In this document: in pieces, positions 62,714 to 64,000 of the stretch
How positions within the stretch are numbered: position 1 is the first letter of the stretch
Layout: each line of letters opens with the position of its first letter
DNA from: Aquabacterium soli
Lineage (GTDB): Bacteria; Pseudomonadota; Gammaproteobacteria; Burkholderiales; Burkholderiaceae_C
Direction of reading: 5' to 3'
DNA: 64,000 nucleotides
Assembly (NCBI RefSeq): GCF_003933735.1
Contig: NZ_RSED01000002.1
Location: 282,704-346,703, forward strand
The notes under the pieces: generated by a model
What the model was told of the DNA's origin: nothing
Database searches by the model: none
What the model saw: only the letters and a program-made list of their open reading frames with translations
Translations under genes and position numbers: made by a program

Positions 62714-64000
62714 TCAGAACCAGTCGGCCTGGGCCTTGGCGCAGGTCAGGTCGCGGCGCGAGACCACGCCCAGCCAGGCGTCGATCTTGGGCAGCTCGTA
62801 GGCGAAGAAGTAGTCAGCGGCGGCCAGCTTGCCTTGCAGGAAGCCGGGGCCTTCAGGGCGCTGGTCCCACTCGCCTTCGGCTTGGGCAGCCTTGGCGGCC
62901 AGCGCCAGCTCCAGCCAGATCCACGCCAGCACGGTGTGGCCGAAGGCCTGCAGGTAAGGCGTGGCGTTGGCCAGGGCTTCTTCGGGCACGCCGGTGGACC
63001 AGGCGGCCTTGGTGGTGGCGCCCACCTTCTGCAGGGCCTGCGCCAGCGCGGTGCCATGCTCGGCCAGGCCCGGCACGTGGCCCGCCTTCTGGATGGTCTG
63101 GCTGATGCGCTCGGCCAGCACGCTCAGGGCCTTGCCGCCGTTCATCACCACCTTGCGGCCCAGCAGGTCCAGGCCCTGGATGCCGTGCGTGCCTTCGTGG
63201 ATCATGTTCAGGCGGTTGTCGCGCCAGTACTGCTCCACCGGGAAATCGCGCGTGTAGCCGTAGCCGCCCAGGATCTGGATGGCCTGGCTGTTGGCCTCCT
63301 GCGCCCATTCGCTGGGCCAGCTCTTGGCAATCGGGGTGAGCAGCTCCAGCAACAGGCGGGCGTTCTCGCCCTGTTCACTGGAGCCGGTCAGCTCGTCATC
63401 GACCAGTTGCGAGCACAGCAGGCCCAGGGCCAGGCCGCCTTCGACCACGGCCTTCTGCATCAGCAGCATGCGCTTGACATCGGTGTGCTCGATGATGGGG
63501 ATCTGCGGCGCGCTGTGGTCCTTGCCGCCGGCGCCCATGTGGCGGCCTTGCGGGCGTTCTTTCGCGTAGTTCAGCGAGGCCTCGTAGCCGGCGTAGCCCA
63601 GCATGGTCGCGCCCAGGCCCACGCCGATGCGCGCTTCATTCATCAGCGTGAACATGCACTTGAGGCCCTCGCCCTGCTTGCCGATCAGGTAGCCCACGGC
63701 GCCGGGCTGGCCGTTCACCGGGAACTTGCCCTCGCCGAAATTCAGCAGCGTGTTGACGGTGCCGCGGTAGCCCAGCTTGTGGTTCAGGCCCGCCAGTGCC
63801 ACGTCGTTGCGCTGATCGCTGATGCTGCCATCGGCCTTGACCAGCTTGCGCGGCACGATGAACAGCGAGATGCCCTTCACGCCCGGCACGGGCTTGCCGT
63901 CCTCACCGGGGATCTTGGCCAGCACCAGGTGCACGATGTTCTCGCCCATCTCGTGCTCGCCGCCCGAGATCCACATCTTGTTGCCCTTGAGGCGGTAGCG
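62714..64000 (-). CDS. Acyl-CoA dehydrogenase, C-terminal part (5' end outside window)
   Basis: The frame is open to the end of the window (64000), so this is the C-terminal 428 or so residues of a longer gene. It begins in the middle domain at KMWISGGEHEMGENIVHLVL. Family features are LGYRGTVNTLLNFGEGKFPV, NEARIGVGLGATMLGYAGYE, AQEANSQAIQILGGYGYTRD, and FPVEQYWRDNRLNMIHEGTH, which carries the catalytic-base-containing C-terminal half. The extra C-terminal domain (from about AGHVPGLAEHGTALAQALQK) matches the roughly 600-residue subfamily common in Burkholderiales. It begins the alpha,beta-oxidation of an acyl-CoA thioester. Confidence 0.92.
   Translation of the reverse strand, partial: RYRLKGNKMWISGGEHEMGENIVHLVLAKIPGEDGKPVPGVKGISLFIVPRKLVKADGSISDQRNDVALAGLNHKLGYRGTVNTLLNFGEGKFPVNGQPGAVGYLIGKQGEGLKCMFTLMNEARIGVGLGATMLGYAGYEASLNYAKERPQGRHMGAGGKDHSAPQIPIIEHTDVKRMLLMQKAVVEGGLALGLLCSQLVDDELTGSSEQGENARLLLELLTPIAKSWPSEWAQEANSQAIQILGGYGYTRDFPVEQYWRDNRLNMIHEGTHGIQGLDLLGRKVVMNGGKALSVLAERISQTIQKAGHVPGLAEHGTALAQALQKVGATTKAAWSTGVPEEALANATPYLQAFGHTVLAWIWLELALAAKAAQAEGEWDQRPEGPGFLQGKLAAADYFFAYELPKIDAWLGVVSRRDLTCAKAQADWF

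Overview
The window is a contiguous piece of a GC-rich betaproteobacterial chromosome. The gene content points to Burkholderiales, probably near Aquabacterium, Ideonella or Leptothrix. This placement rests on gene families and neighbourhoods (flgMN-flgA / flgB-L, recJ beside an RpfE-type gene, hrcA/nadK-recN-rapZ, PEP-CTERM and DUF6607 proteins), not on a 16S sequence.

Layout. 1-10.6 kb is housekeeping: the 3' end of a sensor histidine kinase, a GspE/PilB-type ATPase, a spermidine-synthase-like protein, a hypoxanthine/uracil DNA glycosylase, a small lipoprotein, a TatD nuclease, lolDC and recJ. 10.6-23.0 kb is a flagellar block. flgM-flgN reads leftward from a clear sigma-28 promoter, flgA also reads leftward, and flgBCDEFGHIJKL reads rightward, ending in a degenerate EAL-HDOD regulator. 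24.3-27.3 kb holds a sugar-dehydrogenase lipoprotein, the kinase SrkA and an orphan FliL-like protein. 27.3-32.3 kb is a molybdenum-hydroxylase locus (2Fe-2S subunit, Mo subunit, XdhC, MobA-like transferase) with a divergent TetR regulator and a palindromic operator over the promoter. 32.5-38.1 kb is an exported-lipid-enzyme neighbourhood: phospholipase C, a PEP-CTERM-like protein, a DUF6607 protein and outer-membrane phospholipase A. 38.1-42.4 kb has a hemerythrin, NAD synthetase and cbpA-cbpM. 42.5-45.6 kb is a four-gene zinc-uptake-like ABC locus resembling zrg of Vibrio cholerae. 45.8-48.1 kb has a conserved protein of unknown function and a polytopic membrane protein whose 3' ends overlap.

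48.1-52.2 kb is visibly different. It is AT-richer, gene-poor and full of orphan or broken genes, including an integrase N-terminal remnant and a gene split by an in-frame amber codon. It ends at a tRNA with anticodon CAU, probably tRNA-Ile2, so it looks like a decayed integrative element or island scar. 52.3-64 kb returns to ordinary core genes: a LysR/metallo-beta-lactamase-fold operon, hrcA, nadK, recN, rapZ, and a leftward fatty-acid/alcohol-type catabolic cluster (SDR, NADP-dependent reductase, thioesterase, SDR, Dabb protein, acyl-CoA dehydrogenase) that runs off the right edge.

No single gene set here is convincingly a wholly new system. The most interesting points are the unknown 539-residue protein with its palindromic promoter site, the zrg-like zinc locus, a recurring leaderless-promoter pattern, and the island scar next to the tRNA.
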